Made by a program: the position numbers and the translations under genes. The notes under the pieces are model-generated. The model was not told where the DNA came from and searched no databases. It worked only from the letters and a program-made list of their open reading frames with translations. From Gemmatimonadota bacterium (lineage in GTDB: Bacteria; Gemmatimonadota; Gemmatimonadetes; Longimicrobiales; Gaopeijiaceae), in NCBI GenBank assembly GCA_021295835.1, contig JAGWBP010000001.1:62001-126000 (forward strand): a DNA stretch of 64,000 nucleotides. The letters are read 5' to 3'. How positions within the stretch are numbered: the stretch's first letter is position 1; each line of letters begins with the position of its first letter. Below, one piece after another: positions 62,844 to 64,000 of this stretch.

Positions 62844-63643
62844 GACCGGGGCCGGCGATCCTCGACAACCTCGGCGTAGGCGTCGTGCTCGTGTATCGAC
62901 TCGTAGTTCACCACGTGCACGCGGAACCACCGGACCTGGTCTAGGGCGCGTAGCCGCAGCGTCACCTCGCGGACGAGATCCTCGACGAAGCGCGGGTTGT
63001 CGTAGGCGCGCTCGGTCACCCACTTCTCGTCCTCGCGCTTCAGGACGGGGTGCAGGTCGCAGGAGGCCGACTCGTCCACGATTGCGACCACATCCTCGAT
63101 CCAGAGCTCGCCGTCGAAGCGGACCTCCACCGTCACCAGGCCGCGCTGGTTGTGGGCGCCTCGGGCGCTGATCTCGCGAGAGCAGGGGCAGAGCGTGGTC
63201 ACAGGGACCCGAACCGTCAGCACGAAGTCGTCCTGGGCTCCGCTCCTGGCGTCGAATACGCAGTCGTACGAGAGCAGGCCCGCGGCACGGGTGACCGGTG
63301 CCGGCTTTTCCACGAAGTAGGGGAATTCGACCCGCACCTGGGAGTTCGCCGCGTTCAGCCGCTCGCGCATAGTCCGGAGCAGCTCCGGGAGCGCCTCGCC
63401 CGAGATCTCCCCGTCGTAGGAGTTCAGGATCTCCATGAAGCGACTCATGTGGGTGCCCTTGAAGCGGTGCGGCAGGTCCACCGACATGTCGATCCTGGCC
63501 ACCGTGTGCTGGGCCTCGCGCCTCCGGTCCTTGACCAGGATCGGGAAGCGCACGTTCTGCACTCCCACCTTGGCGATGGGCACCCGCCTCTCGTCAGGGT
63601 TGGCCTGTACATCGGCAAGCGTCGCACCTTCGGCAGTGCTCAT
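62840..63643 (-). CDS. folE2: GTP cyclohydrolase IB (FolE2/MptA type)
   Basis: FolE2 opens the folate/tetrahydrobiopterin route by converting GTP to dihydroneopterin triphosphate. The 267-residue protein has KVGVQNVRFPILVKDR, IDMSVDLPHRFKGTHMSRFMEIL, TTLCPCSREISARGAHNQRG with the active-site Cys, and VDESASCDLHPVLKREDEKWVTERAYDNPRFVEDLVREVT. It does not need zinc and is often Zur-controlled. I start at ATG giving MSTAEGATLADVQ; upstream frame would overlap the MazG gene. The gene ends inside the dispersed element. Confidence 0.95.
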   Translation of the reverse strand: MSTAEGATLADVQANPDERRVPIAKVGVQNVRFPILVKDRRREAQHTVARIDMSVDLPHRFKGTHMSRFMEILNSYDGEISGEALPELLRTMRERLNAANSQVRVEFPYFVEKPAPVTRAAGLLSYDCVFDARSGAQDDFVLTVRVPVTTLCPCSREISARGAHNQRGLVTVEVRFDGELWIEDVVAIVDESASCDLHPVLKREDEKWVTERAYDNPRFVEDLVREVTLRLRALDQVRWFRVHVVNYESIHEHDAYAEVVEDRRPRS

Positions 63644-63662
63644 CGTGGCGTGGCTCGTCGGG

Positions 63663-64000
63663 CTATGCGGCCCGGCCCGGTCCGCCTCGGCGTCTCTCGT
63701 CGACAAGCCGCATCTTCGCCTCGACCGCCTCCGCCAAGTCGATCCCGCGGCCGTTGGCGAAGTTGAGCAGCGCAATGCAGACGTCCGCCGCCTCGTCCAC
63801 GAAGGCGGCCTGATCCACATCGTGTCCCTTCCACTCCTTCTTCTCGAGGTTGGCGAGCTCGCCGGTCTCCCCCGCCAGCTCGAGGGCGAAGAAGCGGGTA
63901 GAGCGCTTGGGGAATGCCACCTCCTGGTAGCGTAGGAACTCGGCCTGGAGCGGCTTCAGCCCCCCGTAGCTCCGGGGTAGCAGCGTCGAGGCGCGGTCGT
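63663..64000 (-). CDS. MazG-like nucleotide pyrophosphohydrolase (5' end outside the window)
   Basis: The frame is open to the window edge with about 111 residues of the C-terminal part. It shows LKPLQAEFLRYQEVAFPK, then the all-alpha NTP-PPase signature LELAGETGELANLEKKEWKG and DEAADVCIALLNFANGRGIDLAEAVEAKM, with two E/D helix pairs that bind Mg. It would hydrolyse a (deoxy)nucleoside triphosphate. A GTG at 63920 is inside the domain, so the real start lies upstream of 64000. It runs in the same direction as folE2, 19 bases away. Confidence 0.8.
   Translation of the reverse strand, partial: DRASTLLPRSYGGLKPLQAEFLRYQEVAFPKRSTRFFALELAGETGELANLEKKEWKGHDVDQAAFVDEAADVCIALLNFANGRGIDLAEAVEAKMRLVDERRRGGPGRAA

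Overview
GC-rich bacterial chromosome segment with short intergenic gaps, ATGA/GTGA/TTGA stop-start overlaps and frequent GTG/TTG starts. A Gemmatimonadota-type bacterium fits best: FecI/FecR-coupled TonB receptors with carboxypeptidase-like N-terminal domains, many secreted lipoproteins, a sortilin/VPS10-type protein, a full menaquinone set and a bacilliredoxin. The phylum is an inference from gene content; no rRNA or complete tRNA gene was seen.

Layout. 0-2 kb: the 3' end of an unknown gene, an ArsC-family selenoprotein read through an in-frame TGA, an outer-membrane barrel and a LOG-family protein. 2-9.5 kb: Ig-like lipoprotein, purE-purK, a large VPS10 protein and a frameshifted lipoprotein. 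9.6-14.9 kb: ECF sigma factor, FecR anti-sigma, STN-containing TonB receptor and partner lipoprotein (module 1). 15-25.8 kb (minus strand): menF-menD-menB-menA-menE-tyrS, a geranylgeranyl-reductase-like flavoprotein, and a FecCD permease with its ATPase, nearly all overlapping. 25.8-33.1 kb: lipoproteins, polyphosphate kinase, an NAD-salvage pair and a lipoprotein esterase. 33.1-37 kb: lysine/DAP genes asd-dapB-dapA-dapD. 37-42 kb: archaeal-type aldolase, SixA, and TonB receptor plus lipoprotein (module 2). 42-47 kb: molybdopterin oxidoreductase and a fused FeS/NrfD subunit. 47-53.1 kb: DoxX, bacilliredoxin, thioesterase, and divergent RND adaptor and pump genes. 53-55.7 kb: a worn region with a transposase remnant and an Ig-like lipoprotein. 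55.7-58.9 kb: module 3, whose receptor is frameshifted. 59-64 kb: lipoprotein, surface barrel, zinc-ligand-free ribosomal proteins L28, L33 and L31B, zinc-independent FolE2 and a MazG-like protein.

Main points. (1) The ArsC-like protein has UGSC in place of CxxC, with a perfect SECIS-like hairpin just downstream. (2) Three paralogous receptor/lipoprotein modules share the same TTGA overlap; only the first has its own sigma/anti-sigma pair. (3) An intergenic palindromic element of about 65-90 bp recurs, with ends TAGCAGYCCGTGGA, and in places forms gene 3' ends. (4) Two loci carry the same tandem-operator/promoter geometry (TGTAA-N8-TTACA twice, 3 bp apart, with TTTACA-N17-TACAnn). (5) Related hairpins, one a perfect 26-bp palindrome, sit between convergent genes. 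(6) Zinc-sparing paralogues cluster at the right end.
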